From positions 181,575 through 245,574 of the forward strand of contig JAIXQD010000001.1 in assembly GCA_027485855.1 (NCBI GenBank): a DNA stretch of 64,000 nucleotides, in the 5' to 3' direction. Made by a program: the position numbers and the translations under genes. Below are positions 34,642-44,099 of this stretch, piece by piece (the stretch's first letter is position 1; every line of letters begins with the position of its first letter). The notes below the pieces were generated by a model that worked only from the letters and a program-made list of their open reading frames with translations, ran no database searches and was not told the origin of the DNA. This DNA is from Rickettsiales bacterium (GTDB lineage: Bacteria > Pseudomonadota > Alphaproteobacteria > G027485855).

Positions 34642-35623
34642 GTAAATAACTGACCGGCACGATGGTTATTTTTTTGTCGGCGATTTCGGGCAGCCACTCT
34701 TTGAGGGCTGCAATGGTGTTATCATAAGGGTGACCAATGGCAATGGCCGAGCCTTGCTTATAGGCAATTTGCTCTAAGGCCGCCAGTTGCGCCCTTATGG
34801 CCGAAAGCGAGGGGTCGTTGTCTAAAAAAATATCACGGCCAGCGTGTTTAACACCCATTTGCTGGGCCAGCATATAAGCCACAGATTGCGGCGCTGTGCG
34901 CGAATCAATAAAAGCCAAATCACGCGCTTTGAGCTCGGCCAGCACCAAACGCATTTTGGCGGCATTGCTGGTAAATTTACTGCCCATATGATTGTTTAGC
35001 CCAATCGCTTGCGGCATCATGCTTAAAGCCCGCACTAATTTTATTTGAATATCGTTATCGCTCATCTCGGTGAGCAAGGCATCGGGCCCTGGGTCTTCTT
35101 GGCCGAAAGGCTCCATCGGCATGTGTAAAAGTAATTCATGCCCCGCCTCAATCGCTTGGTTCATCTGCCGATTAAGATTTTTTGCATAAGGCAAAAATGC
35201 CAATGTGATCGGCGCAGGTAATGCCATGACGGCCTCACTGTTGCGAATATTTAAGCCGATATCATCGATAATAATGGCAATTTGCACCGGCCGCGGTTTT
35301 TGCGGCGGTATGGGCGGCGCTGGTGGCTCGGGCGCATAATCGGGCAATTGCGGCGCCAGCGGCACCACGGGCACAGTAACTTTATCGGCCACTTTGTCTA
35401 AAGAAGTATCAGGCGCAGTCTCAGCCACGGTTTCAGGTAAGGCCTCTGGCAAAGCTTCTGGTAAAGTTTGGGTATCTTGGTGGCTTTCGGTTATTACGGG
35501 CGTAACGCGCACAATTTGCTTTTGCTCGGGTCGCGCCAGCATCAGCCCCAAAGCGATGGATATAAGCACCACAAGAAAGCCTAAAAACTTACGCACATGA
35601 ACCCCGCTTTTGACCGTGAGCAT
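34634..35623 (-). CDS. YibQ-type divergent polysaccharide deacetylase
   Basis: 329 residues. N-terminal membrane anchor or signal (about 12-30: FLGFLVVLISIALGLML), a Pro/Glu/Ala/Thr-rich linker (35-105), then the divergent polysaccharide deacetylase domain: IAIIIDDIGLN, LPAPITLAFLPYA, GHELLLHMPMEP, GLNNHMGSKFTS, FIDSRTAP, and AIGHPYDNTI. Probably periplasmic, acting on cell-wall glycan. It is inserted on the opposite strand between trpE and trpG, overlapping trpE and starting 21 bp from trpG. Confidence 0.88.
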   Translation of the reverse strand: MLTVKSGVHVRKFLGFLVVLISIALGLMLARPEQKQIVRVTPVITESHQDTQTLPEALPEALPETVAETAPDTSLDKVADKVTVPVVPLAPQLPDYAPEPPAPPIPPQKPRPVQIAIIIDDIGLNIRNSEAVMALPAPITLAFLPYAKNLNRQMNQAIEAGHELLLHMPMEPFGQEDPGPDALLTEMSDNDIQIKLVRALSMMPQAIGLNNHMGSKFTSNAAKMRLVLAELKARDLAFIDSRTAPQSVAYMLAQQMGVKHAGRDIFLDNDPSLSAIRAQLAALEQIAYKQGSAIAIGHPYDNTIAALKEWLPEIADKKITIVPVSYLLK

Positions 35624-35644
35624 AAAAATGGTTATGCTGACTTT

Positions 35645-36214
35645 ATGTTACTGCTCATAGATAATTACGACAGCTTTACCTATAACCTAGTCCATGCATT
35701 TGGCCAACTGGGCGTTTTGGCGCATGTGGCGCGTAATGATACGCTGACTGTGCCTCAGGCCCTTGCTTTGCGCCCAAAGGCCATTGTGCTGTCACCCGGC
35801 CCCGCGACGCCAGATGATGCTGGCATTTGCCTTGCCCTCATCAAAGCTGCCGCCGAGATAAAACTGCCCTTGCTGGGCGTATGCCTTGGGCATCAGGCTT
35901 TAGGCCAAGCACTGGGCGGGCGAGTGGTGCGCGCGCCTTTGCCCTTTCATGGGAAGCTGTCGCATATCAATCATCAGGGCCAAGGCATTTTTGCCGATTT
36001 GCCCCAGCCCCTTACCGTGACGCGCTATCACTCACTGATCATTGAGCGCCACAGCTGCCCCGCTGATTTAGACATTACCGCACAAACCGATGATGGGCTG
36101 ATTATGGCCGTTCAGCATAAAACTTTGCCACTTCATGGCGTGCAATTTCATCCTGAAAGCATCGCCACCGAATATGGCACAAAACTTTTACAAAATTTTG
36201 TGCAGCTATTATGA
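35645..36214 (+). CDS. trpG: Anthranilate synthase component II TrpG
   Basis: 189 residues from the ATG at 35645, which gives the standard N-terminus LLLIDNYDSFTYNL. Class I glutamine amidotransferase: oxyanion region LSPGPATPDDAG, nucleophile in LGVCLGHQALGQALGG, His/Glu in HGVQFHPESIATEYG. It supplies ammonia to TrpE. Its stop overlaps the trpD start by four bases. A longer in-frame start at 35597 would overlap the yibQ-type gene and is disfavoured. Confidence 0.96.
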   Translation: MLLLIDNYDSFTYNLVHAFGQLGVLAHVARNDTLTVPQALALRPKAIVLSPGPATPDDAGICLALIKAAAEIKLPLLGVCLGHQALGQALGGRVVRAPLPFHGKLSHINHQGQGIFADLPQPLTVTRYHSLIIERHSCPADLDITAQTDDGLIMAVQHKTLPLHGVQFHPESIATEYGTKLLQNFVQLL

Positions 36215-37218
36215 GCTTAAAACAACAGCTTGAGCACTTGCTAAGAACTGACAGCCTTAATGCGGCTGAAGCCGCAGCGCTGGCACAAAGCCTGATGGCC
36301 GAAGATGCCGATGCGCGCCTGCAAGCGGCTATCTTGGCCTTGCTCGCTAAGCGCCCCATAACCGCAACCGAGCTTGGCGCCTTTGCAAATTTTTTGCGCC
36401 AGCAAATGAAAAAAATCAGCAGCCCGCTTGGCGCCATCGATGTATGCGGCACAGGTGGCGATGGCGTGGGCACGGCTAATATCAGCACCATGGTGGCTGT
36501 GCTGGTGGCGTCGCTTGGGGTGCCGGTGGCTAAACATGGCAATCGTGCGGTGTCGTCAAAATCAGGCTCGGCGGATGTTTTGCAAGAGCTTGGCATTGAT
36601 ATTGCCAATGCCGCAAACAGGGCCGAAGAACATTTGCATAAACTTGGTTTATGCTTTTTGTTTGCGCCACAGTTTCACCCCATACTTAAAAATATCGCAC
36701 CAGTTCGGCAAGCTTTGGGCGTGCGCACAATTTTTAATGTGCTGGGGCCGTTGCTTAACCCTGCCATGGTGAAATATCAGCTGTTGGGCGTGTATCAACA
36801 ATCACTGCTGCCAAACATGTGTGCCACCTTGCAGCAATTAGGCACAGAATGCGCATTGCTTATACATGGCACAGGCGGGCTTGATGAGCTGAGCCTTGAG
36901 GGCGATAACGAGGCGATGTTGTTAAAAAACGCGGCCACAAGCACACTTACAATCAATGCCCGTGATTATGGCTTAACCCCTGCCCCTAATAGCGCCCTTG
37001 CGGGTGGTGATGCCCGCACCAATGCACAAATCATGCAAAATGTTTTGCAAGGCCAGCCAAGCGCTATAGCCGATGCCGTGGCCTTTAATGCCGCCTCGGC
37101 CTTATGGGTGCAAGGCAAAGCCGCCGATATGCAGCAAGGGCTACAGCAAGCGCAACATGCTTTGCAACAAGGCCAGGCGTGGCTGCTGTTACAAAAATAT
37201 AAAGAGGCCTGTCAATGA
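36211..37218 (+). CDS. trpD: Anthranilate phosphoribosyltransferase TrpD
   Basis: 335 residues. Glycine loop DVCGTGGDGVGTANIST, then VAKHGNRAVSSKSGSADVLQELG, and FLFAPQFHPIL and RTIFNVLGPLLNPA, all family hallmarks. It transfers phosphoribose from PRPP to anthranilate. Overlaps trpG and trpC by four bases each, so trpGDC is translationally coupled. Confidence 0.97.
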   Translation: MSLKQQLEHLLRTDSLNAAEAAALAQSLMAEDADARLQAAILALLAKRPITATELGAFANFLRQQMKKISSPLGAIDVCGTGGDGVGTANISTMVAVLVASLGVPVAKHGNRAVSSKSGSADVLQELGIDIANAANRAEEHLHKLGLCFLFAPQFHPILKNIAPVRQALGVRTIFNVLGPLLNPAMVKYQLLGVYQQSLLPNMCATLQQLGTECALLIHGTGGLDELSLEGDNEAMLLKNAATSTLTINARDYGLTPAPNSALAGGDARTNAQIMQNVLQGQPSAIADAVAFNAASALWVQGKAADMQQGLQQAQHALQQGQAWLLLQKYKEACQ

Positions 37219-38006
37219 ACACCCTTAATAAAATTATGCAGCAGCGCCGCGCCCGCATCGCGCAACAAATGCTCACAACGCCGCTGGCTGATTTGCAGCA
37301 AGCCTGCGCCAAACTAAAGCCACCGCGTGATTTTGTTGGCGCTATCAAGCAAAAAAACAGCCAGCAACAGATTGCTTTAATTGCCGAGATAAAAAAAGCC
37401 TCACCCAGTGCGGGGCTTATTCGGGCTGATTTTGTTGTGCCAACACTGGCACAAGCTTATGCGGCAGGTGGTGCTTGCTGTTTATCGGTGCTGACCGAGC
37501 CTGATTTTTTTATGGGAGAAAGTTCCTATATATTATCCGCTAAGGCCGCCTGCGCCCTGCCCGTATTGCGCAAAGATTTTATCTTTTGTGAGTGGCAAAT
37601 CTATGAAAGCCGTATTTTAGGCGCTGATGCCGTGCTGCTGATTATGGCCTGCCTTGATGATGCGCTGGCTTTGCATTTAAGTCAAACCGCCCAAAGCCTG
37701 GGCATGGCCGTTTTGTGCGAAGTGCATGATACAAACGAGCTTGCCCGCGCACAAAATTTGCCGGTTGAAATGCTAGGCATCAATAATCGCAATCTGGCCA
37801 CGCTCGCGGTTGATGTTGAGCTTGCATCTCGCTTAGCGCCCATGGTTGGTGGCAAAAAACTTGTTGTGGGCGAAAGTGGTTATCAGCAACAGGCGCAGCT
37901 TTTGCAGGCACAAAAACACGGCGTGCATGCCTTTTTAGTGGGCGAAAGCCTGATGCGCCAAGACAATATAACCAATGCCACCAAGGCGTTAATAGGCGGC
38001 GCATAA
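37215..38006 (+). CDS. trpC: Indole-3-glycerol phosphate synthase TrpC
   Basis: 263 residues, monofunctional (no fused TrpF). TIM-barrel motifs: ALIAEIKKASPSAGLIR, CCLSVLTEPDFFMG, LPVLRKDFIF, and LGINNRNLATLAVD, then VVGESGY. Coupled to trpD. trpF, trpB and trpA are not in the window. In many alphaproteobacteria moaC and moeA follow trpC; here lexA follows directly. Confidence 0.97.
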   Translation: MNTLNKIMQQRRARIAQQMLTTPLADLQQACAKLKPPRDFVGAIKQKNSQQQIALIAEIKKASPSAGLIRADFVVPTLAQAYAAGGACCLSVLTEPDFFMGESSYILSAKAACALPVLRKDFIFCEWQIYESRILGADAVLLIMACLDDALALHLSQTAQSLGMAVLCEVHDTNELARAQNLPVEMLGINNRNLATLAVDVELASRLAPMVGGKKLVVGESGYQQQAQLLQAQKHGVHAFLVGESLMRQDNITNATKALIGGA

Positions 38007-38014
38007 AATTGCAC

Positions 38015-38059
38015 TTGACAAAAGAACCAAATACGAACATATTTGTTTTATATTTGTTC
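38015..38059 (+). promoter_or_regulatory. lexA promoter with two overlapping SOS boxes
   Basis: A -35 TTGACA (38015-38020) and -10-like CATATT (38038-38043) are 17 bp apart. GAAC-N7-GAAC covers 38024-38038, the LexA direct-repeat operator known from alphaproteobacteria, lying between the -35 and -10. A second copy, GTTT-N7-GTTC (38045-38059), is one base off GTTC-N7-GTTC and lies just downstream. LexA should repress its own gene here. Confidence 0.8.
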
Positions 38060-38077
38060 TGAAAAAGAGGTGTCAAT

Positions 38078-38761
38078 ATGCTTACGGCCAAACAAAGCGA
38101 GCTGCTGCTGTTTATCAATCAGCGCATGGCGCAAGATGGTGTTGCCCCCTCCTTCGATGAGATGAAATTGGCCATTAATCTTCGCTCAAAATCGGGTGTG
38201 CACCGCCTGATTGCCGAGCTTGAAGAGCGCGGCTTTATCCGCAAATTGCCGCATCGCGCCCGCGCCATTGAGGTGCTGCGCCTGCCTGAGGCACTTTCAA
38301 CCGCCAAATCCAACATGATAGAGCTTGGGCCAAAACGCATCTTGGCTCAGCCAAACCGCAAACTCAATAACGCGCCGCGTTTTTTATCGCTGCCCCTTTA
38401 TGGGCGCATTGCCGCAGGCACACCCATTGAGAGCTTGCGTGACCCCTCAATAGAGGTGGATGTGCCAGCATCACTTTTGGGCCCAGGTGAGCATTACGCC
38501 CTAGAGGTTGATGGCGATTCTATGCAAGAGGCCGGATTGTTGGATGGCGATACAGTCATTATCCGCAAATCGGACACCGCCGATAATGGCGAAATTGTTG
38601 TAGCCCTCATCGACCAGCAAGAGGCCACGCTTAAAACTTTGCAGCGTCAGGCGGGTATCGTCAATCTTCTGCCAGCCAATGCCGCTTATAAAACCCAAAG
38701 TTACAATGCCGAGCGCGTGCGCATTCAAGGTAAGCTGGTTGGTTTATTGCGCCGCTATTAA
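38078..38761 (+). CDS. lexA: SOS repressor LexA
   Basis: 227 residues. N-terminal winged HTH (1-65: [20 protein letters not shown]), then a linker and an S24 peptidase domain. The RecA-stimulated cleavage site is Ala113-Gly114 ([10 protein letters not shown]); the catalytic dyad is Ser148 (DGDSMQ) and Lys186 (EATLKTL). GAGGTG precedes the ATG. It represses DNA-repair genes until damage. Downstream of trpC and convergent with comEC. Confidence 0.97.
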   Translation: MLTAKQSELLLFINQRMAQDGVAPSFDEMKLAINLRSKSGVHRLIAELEERGFIRKLPHRARAIEVLRLPEALSTAKSNMIELGPKRILAQPNRKLNNAPRFLSLPLYGRIAAGTPIESLRDPSIEVDVPASLLGPGEHYALEVDGDSMQEAGLLDGDTVIIRKSDTADNGEIVVALIDQQEATLKTLQRQAGIVNLLPANAAYKTQSYNAERVRIQGKLVGLLRRY

Positions 38762-38789
38762 ACGGCTCGGCTTATAGCCACAAAAGCAC

Positions 38790-40844
38790 TTATGGCATGC
38801 TCCAAGGCCGTTGCTGCTGTTTATCTTGCTTTATCTCTAAGCCATTTTTGTTGGCATAAATCGCCAATGGCGCGTGCTGTTTCAGTAAAATCATCGGTGT
38901 GTGGCAATTGGCTGGTTGCGGCACATCAAGCTCGGGCACTAAAATTAAATTCACCGCCGCGCAATCGGCATAAATGGCTGCTGGCGTTTTAGCCCATAAA
39001 ATACGCCAGTTAGTTTGGCCTTCTTGATATTGATATAAACAAGCATCACTATCGCAGCGCCAGCGTAAATCATTACGGTCAATCTCGGCTAAATCCGCCT
39101 GCCCTAAAGCTTGTGCCATTTGCTGCTCTATAAATTTAGTGCTTTTATCAGCTAGGGCGTAATGGCCTGGTGTTGTTTGCACGGCGATGCCATCGCCATT
39201 TCGTGCCACCAGCATAAGGGGCTGTGCAGGTGGCAACAGCAAAGATAACAAAGCCGCCAAAACTAAAACAAGGCCAAGCCCGCGTTTATACCAGCCAAGG
39301 CAAAGCCACAGCCCACCCATCAGCAAAAGGCAAAATGACCATAAGGGCATCGGCGCGGTATGCAGCCACGCCTTGGGCCAAGTGGTTATATATTCTGCCA
39401 AAGTGGTTAAACCACTTAATGCCATGCCCATAATGTGTAGTGGCACATGCGCCATATCGAGCGGAATAAGCAAATAAGATATAATTCCCATTGGCATTAC
39501 CACAAAGCTAGTTAAAGGCACCGCCACCATATTGGCAAAAATGCCATATAAAGATATTTGCTGAAAATGCGCGATAATCAGCGGCATGGTGGCAACACTC
39601 GCCAAAAGCGAGGTTACGGCAACAGCCGCAGCATAATAAAATGGCGCCTGCCACCATGGCCGATATTGACTGGTTATCAATCCAACTTGTTTTTGCTGCA
39701 TAAACTCATAGCCCGCCACCATACCCAGCACTGCCGCAAAAGAGAGCTGAAAGCTGACGCTGAGCAAACTATAGGGCGAGATTATTAAAATAAACAACGC
39801 TGCCAAAAATACCGTGCGCAGGCTAATCACCTGACGATCAAGCATAATGGCCAACAATACCAGCCCCATCATCAGTAAGGCACGCTGTGTGGGCACCGGC
39901 GCACCCACCAGCAGCGTATAAAAAGTAATGGCCAATAAAGCCAAACATGCGGCGATTTTTTTAATGGGCCAGTGTAAGGCTGCCCATGGCCAGAGCGCCA
40001 ACCCACCGCGCAGAATAAAAAATATCAAACCAGCCACCAACGCAATATGTAAGCCTGAAATAGATAATAAATGCTGTAAGCCCGATACCCGCCACACCTG
40101 AATAGTGGCCATATCTATGCCGCTTTGCTCACCGGTGAGTAAGGCTGTGGCAATGGCGGCATTGCTGCCTTGTAAATGCTGATAAATGTTATTTTCAATA
40201 TCTTGGCGCTGTTGCTCAAACCATAAGTTCCAGCCCGTTTCTGCGGGTGGGTCGGCAATGACGCGCAGGCCACCATAAGAAAAACCAACAGCACCCCACC
40301 CATCAAAAAAAGCCTGCCGCCTAAAATCAAAACCACCCACCACAACCGGCGGGCTCGGTGGCATTAAATTTGCTGGCAAGATAATGGTGCTGCCAAGGGG
40401 GGGCAAAAATTCTGGCATATGCCGAAAGCCAATGCGCAGCTGTTTGGGCCAATTTGTTTGCGCCAAATAATCGCGGTCACGTCCGGCAATATGCTGCACC
40501 GCTAAAGCAAGGCGCACCCCTTCTTGCCGCCGCTCTATCGCAATAACTTTGCCTGTTACTTTAGCTTGCAACTCGCGGGTCAGTTGCGGCGTAGCCAGTT
40601 TTGCTGTGTGCCATGCCGCGCAAGAAAATCCGGCAAACAGCATGGCTACAAATAAGCAGGCCATGCCAAAATATCTGCGGCGAAACATAAAGGCCAATAA
40701 CAGTAAAATACTGGCTATCAGCATTGGCAATGGCCAAGCTGGCTCATGCTCTAGGGCAAAATAAGCGGCAATGCCTGCGGCAAAGCAAATCGTTAGCCAA
40801 ATAATTGGCTGAAACGTTTCAAGCGCGGAAGCTTTTTGCTGCAT
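38790..40844 (-). CDS. comEC: ComEC/Rec2-family DNA uptake channel protein
   Basis: 684 residues with about ten membrane segments. The N-terminal DUF4131-like region (~15-200) is followed by the Competence domain (~215-490), whose core is LQHLLSISGLHIALVAGLIF. The C-terminal ~120 residues lack the HxHxDH motif, so there is no active MBL nuclease domain, as in other alphaproteobacterial forms. It would pass single-stranded DNA across the inner membrane. ATG at 40844 is used; a GTG one codon earlier is possible. Convergent with lexA. Confidence 0.9.
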   Translation of the reverse strand: MQQKASALETFQPIIWLTICFAAGIAAYFALEHEPAWPLPMLIASILLLLAFMFRRRYFGMACLFVAMLFAGFSCAAWHTAKLATPQLTRELQAKVTGKVIAIERRQEGVRLALAVQHIAGRDRDYLAQTNWPKQLRIGFRHMPEFLPPLGSTIILPANLMPPSPPVVVGGFDFRRQAFFDGWGAVGFSYGGLRVIADPPAETGWNLWFEQQRQDIENNIYQHLQGSNAAIATALLTGEQSGIDMATIQVWRVSGLQHLLSISGLHIALVAGLIFFILRGGLALWPWAALHWPIKKIAACLALLAITFYTLLVGAPVPTQRALLMMGLVLLAIMLDRQVISLRTVFLAALFILIISPYSLLSVSFQLSFAAVLGMVAGYEFMQQKQVGLITSQYRPWWQAPFYYAAAVAVTSLLASVATMPLIIAHFQQISLYGIFANMVAVPLTSFVVMPMGIISYLLIPLDMAHVPLHIMGMALSGLTTLAEYITTWPKAWLHTAPMPLWSFCLLLMGGLWLCLGWYKRGLGLVLVLAALLSLLLPPAQPLMLVARNGDGIAVQTTPGHYALADKSTKFIEQQMAQALGQADLAEIDRNDLRWRCDSDACLYQYQEGQTNWRILWAKTPAAIYADCAAVNLILVPELDVPQPANCHTPMILLKQHAPLAIYANKNGLEIKQDKQQQRPWSMP

Positions 40845-40911
40845 CACTGCATCTTAACCAACTCTATGATATGAGGGTAAGCATATTTGCATTCTTTTTC
40901 AGGAGCCGCTT

Positions 40912-42234
40912 ATGACCGATGCCGCTACGCCAAAATCTGCCGAAACAGTCGAGCTATTTGACCCCGCCACCGGCAAGCGCATAAATCTGCCGCTTTTATC
41001 TGGCTCGGTTGGGCCCAAATGCATTGATATCCGTAAGCTCTATGCTGAAACGGGTTACCTCACTTACGACCCAGGCTTTACCAGCACCGGCAGCTGTGAT
41101 TCGAAAATAACATACATTGATGGTGAAGCCGGTGTGCTGTTGCATCGTGGCTATCCTATCGAGCAACTGGCCGAGCAAAGTAATTTTTTAGAAGTGGCCT
41201 ATTTGTTGTTGAATGGTCAATTGCCTACGCCAAAAGAGCAAGATATTTTTGTGCATCATATCACCTACCATACCATGGTGCATGAGCAGCTACATCGGTT
41301 TTTTCAGGGCTTCCGTCGTGATGCGCACCCCATGGCCGTCATGTGCGGCGTGGTTAGTGCGTTATCGGCTTTTTACCACGACTCACTCGACATCAACGAC
41401 CCACAACAACGCGAAATTGCTATTTATCGGTTACTGGCCAAAGTGCCCACCATGGCCGCCATGGCCTATAAATATTCAATTGGCCAGCCTTTTATTTATC
41501 CGCGCAATGATTTGAATTATTCGGCTAATTTTTTACATATGACTTTTGCCGTTCCCTGCGAGGATTATAAAATCAATCCCATTTTGGCACGCGCCATGGA
41601 TCGCATCATGATTTTGCATGCCGACCATGAGCAAAATGCCAGCACCTCCACGGTGCGTTTAGCGGGCTCGTCTGGGGCCAACCCATTTGCTTGCATTGCC
41701 TCTGGCATCACCTCACTTTGGGGGCCAGCCCATGGCGGCGCCAACGAAGCCGTGCTGCGCATGCTGATGGAAATTGGCAGCAAAGATAAAGTGCCCGAGG
41801 TGATTAAACGCGCCAAAGATAAAAATGATAAATTCAGGCTGATGGGTTTTGGTCATCGTGTTTATAAAAACTACGACCCAAGAGCCACCGTCATGCGTAA
41901 AACCTGCGATGAGGTTTTAGGTTTGCTCGGCGTTAAACACGACCCGCTGCTTGAAATTGCACAAGAACTAGAGCGCATAGCCCTCCAGGATGAATATTTC
42001 ATCGAGAAAAAACTCTACCCCAATGTCGATTTTTACTCGGGCATTATTTTGCGGGCTATGGGCTTCCCCATGCAGATGTTTACCGTGCTGTTTGCCATTG
42101 CGCGTACGGCTGGTTGGGTTTCGCATTGGAAAGAAATGATTGAGGACCCGCTGCAAAAAATTGGCCGGCCGCGTCAGCTTTACATTGGCAGCCCACCGCG
42201 CGATTATGTGCCCATAAAAGAGCGCAAATATTAA
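40912..42234 (+). CDS. gltA: Type II citrate synthase GltA
   Basis: 440 residues. Motifs: [47 protein letters not shown] and [13 protein letters not shown], covering the two catalytic histidines and Asp. It condenses oxaloacetate and acetyl-CoA into the TCA cycle. AGGAG precedes the ATG. Divergent from comEC; gltX, which lies between comEC and gltA in many relatives, is not here. Confidence 0.97.
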   Translation: MTDAATPKSAETVELFDPATGKRINLPLLSGSVGPKCIDIRKLYAETGYLTYDPGFTSTGSCDSKITYIDGEAGVLLHRGYPIEQLAEQSNFLEVAYLLLNGQLPTPKEQDIFVHHITYHTMVHEQLHRFFQGFRRDAHPMAVMCGVVSALSAFYHDSLDINDPQQREIAIYRLLAKVPTMAAMAYKYSIGQPFIYPRNDLNYSANFLHMTFAVPCEDYKINPILARAMDRIMILHADHEQNASTSTVRLAGSSGANPFACIASGITSLWGPAHGGANEAVLRMLMEIGSKDKVPEVIKRAKDKNDKFRLMGFGHRVYKNYDPRATVMRKTCDEVLGLLGVKHDPLLEIAQELERIALQDEYFIEKKLYPNVDFYSGIILRAMGFPMQMFTVLFAIARTAGWVSHWKEMIEDPLQKIGRPRQLYIGSPPRDYVPIKERKY

Positions 42235-42238
42235 GCAA

Positions 42239-43132
42239 TTAATGAGCGGCTGTTAAACACCATACGCTAAAAGCTTTATTGGCTGCTTGCTCTTGCGCAT
42301 GCCAATAACCATGGGCCATTTTAGCCAGCGGCATAGTTTTTGGCAGCACCAGCCACATTTGCCCTGCTGCATTCAAAAAGCTTGGCGCATCGGCTAATAG
42401 CTGCTCAATAATGCTGGTGCTGACCTTGCCCTCTATGTGCCAAGGCGGGTTGCTGATGATGGTATCAAACGGCATAAAACTCTGCCCCATCAGGCGTGAT
42501 GCCTGCACAGCAACAGCCTGAGGCAAATTACGCTGCGCACACCAAAGCGCCCAACTATTGATATCAAGCAGCGTTAAATCATAATCACCCAAGGCCATGC
42601 CACCCAAAATGCCAATGCCGCAGCCATAATCAAGCACACGCCCTTGTAATGGCGGCAGACTTTGCAAAAGTAGCGCACTGGCCTCATCTAGCCGGCCTTG
42701 GGCAAAAAGCCCCGGTAAACTCAGCCAACGCCGCTGGCCAATTTCAACCGACAAGGCCAATTGCTCTATGCTGGTAATTTTGGCGCCGATATATTGGCCA
42801 TGATAAATGCGCCCATGGTCACCAATTTCAATATCGATGGCGCTATAAATATCGGCTAGTTTTTTAAGGGCGGACTTAATGCCTAAATCATTTCTGCCAT
42901 AAATACGCACATGCCCGCCAGCACTGGCCGAGCCCAAAATCTGCACCATGGCGCGACCATAAGCCGCATCACCCGGCCATGGCATGATGGCGGCTTGATA
43001 GGCCTGCATCTCTGGCCATAATTGTTGGTGCATATGCCACAAAATTGTGTGTGGCGGATAAATCAGCGCAGCATCGTTTAGCGCCAATAAAGGCGTTGGG
43101 GCACTACTCAGCCATTGTTGAGCTAACCGCAT
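42239..43132 (-). CDS. RsmC/RlmG-like class I SAM methyltransferase
   Basis: 297 residues. SAM-binding motif I VLDYGCGIGILGG is followed by an acidic strand (LTLLDINSWAL) and the N6/N2-type motif IV NPPWH (TIISNPPWHIEG). The C-terminal domain resembles RsmC, which makes m2G1207 in 16S rRNA. The N-terminal half is divergent, so the exact rRNA target is uncertain. Convergent with gltA, four bases apart. Confidence 0.82.
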   Translation of the reverse strand: MRLAQQWLSSAPTPLLALNDAALIYPPHTILWHMHQQLWPEMQAYQAAIMPWPGDAAYGRAMVQILGSASAGGHVRIYGRNDLGIKSALKKLADIYSAIDIEIGDHGRIYHGQYIGAKITSIEQLALSVEIGQRRWLSLPGLFAQGRLDEASALLLQSLPPLQGRVLDYGCGIGILGGMALGDYDLTLLDINSWALWCAQRNLPQAVAVQASRLMGQSFMPFDTIISNPPWHIEGKVSTSIIEQLLADAPSFLNAAGQMWLVLPKTMPLAKMAHGYWHAQEQAANKAFSVWCLTAAH

Positions 43133-43163
43133 AAATGAGCGCGCATAAATTAAGGCCTACAAA

Positions 43164-44033
43164 TTAAGGCGTTGGCTTTTGCTGCCAAGGCGGCACATAG
43201 CCTGCTTTGAGGCGCACGGGGTTGCCAGCAATCATCGGCGCAAGTGCGGGCCGTGCTTTTTGTGCCAGCTTGCGCATCTCTTTGATAAAATCTTCCGGCT
43301 TTTGCTGATACACATTTTTTTGCATAAAAGCATCTATCTTCGCGGGGTCAATCGCGGCTAAGTCGCTTTTAATTTGTGCTTTAATTTGCGCCTCAGATAA
43401 ATTACCCAGCATCTGATTAATGGCCCAGCCCACAATCCCACCGGGCATATTCATCGCCATCGACATGGCATTGCGTTTGACAAAACTGCCACGTACATCA
43501 GCCACTTGTGCCGCAACCATGCCACCAAGGCCGGGGATATTTTGCGTTTTCTCGATGGCCAGGGTCATCAGCTCTTCGCTATTCAAATGATAGACTTTGG
43601 CATGCAAAATTTTACCCAAACCCGGAAGGTCGGCGGAATCGATAGCAGCTTTCACTTCTGCGACAAAGGGGTCGAGAAAGGCATCATCAATGTTAAGCAA
43701 AAGATTTTTTATGCCCGCACCACTGCTCAATGCTTCGTAATTGGCGATTAAAAAATTTTGTGTGCGTTGTGCCAGCAATATTTGCTCGGCTTGCGGCATA
43801 TCTTCGGTGGTGATTTTTACCAGAAAATCTGCGGCACTGGCGCCAGCAAACAAAACCAAGCTACGAAAAACCGGCGAATTTTGCCAAGTGCTTTTAGCCA
43901 CATCAAGCCCCCGCGCAATCAGCAATGCCGAAATATCATCGGCCACATCATTGGCCGCAGGTTTTTGTGTGCCCTTATTTGTGCCCTTGCCTTGTGGAAT
44001 ATTCGTAGTTTTTTTACCGCCGAACCAGCTCAT
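43164..44033 (-). CDS. Unrecognised 289-aa protein
   Basis: 289 residues from the ATG at 44033, which has AAGGAG six bases before it; an earlier in-frame start (44099) would abut lpxB. The protein begins MSWFGGKKTTNIPQGKG, has no clear membrane segment, and is mainly helical. A mildly hydrophobic stretch sits near SPVFRSLVLFAGASAADFLV and a Gly/Met-rich one near NAMSMAMNMPGGIVGWAINQML. C-terminus is Pro-rich. It lies immediately downstream of lpxB and may be in that operon. Family not recognised. Confidence 0.7.
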   Translation of the reverse strand: MSWFGGKKTTNIPQGKGTNKGTQKPAANDVADDISALLIARGLDVAKSTWQNSPVFRSLVLFAGASAADFLVKITTEDMPQAEQILLAQRTQNFLIANYEALSSGAGIKNLLLNIDDAFLDPFVAEVKAAIDSADLPGLGKILHAKVYHLNSEELMTLAIEKTQNIPGLGGMVAAQVADVRGSFVKRNAMSMAMNMPGGIVGWAINQMLGNLSEAQIKAQIKSDLAAIDPAKIDAFMQKNVYQQKPEDFIKEMRKLAQKARPALAPMIAGNPVRLKAGYVPPWQQKPTP

Positions 44034-44099
44034 GCGTTGCTCCTTTTGGCTTGCCTGCTTTACGCTAACATTTTGGCCAAGATAAATGCCAGCCTGCAA

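Noticed and set aside
38844..39240. MBL nuclease domain at the ComEC C-terminus
   Set aside because: No HxHxDH motif is present; the region is the divergent tail seen in alphaproteobacterial ComEC.
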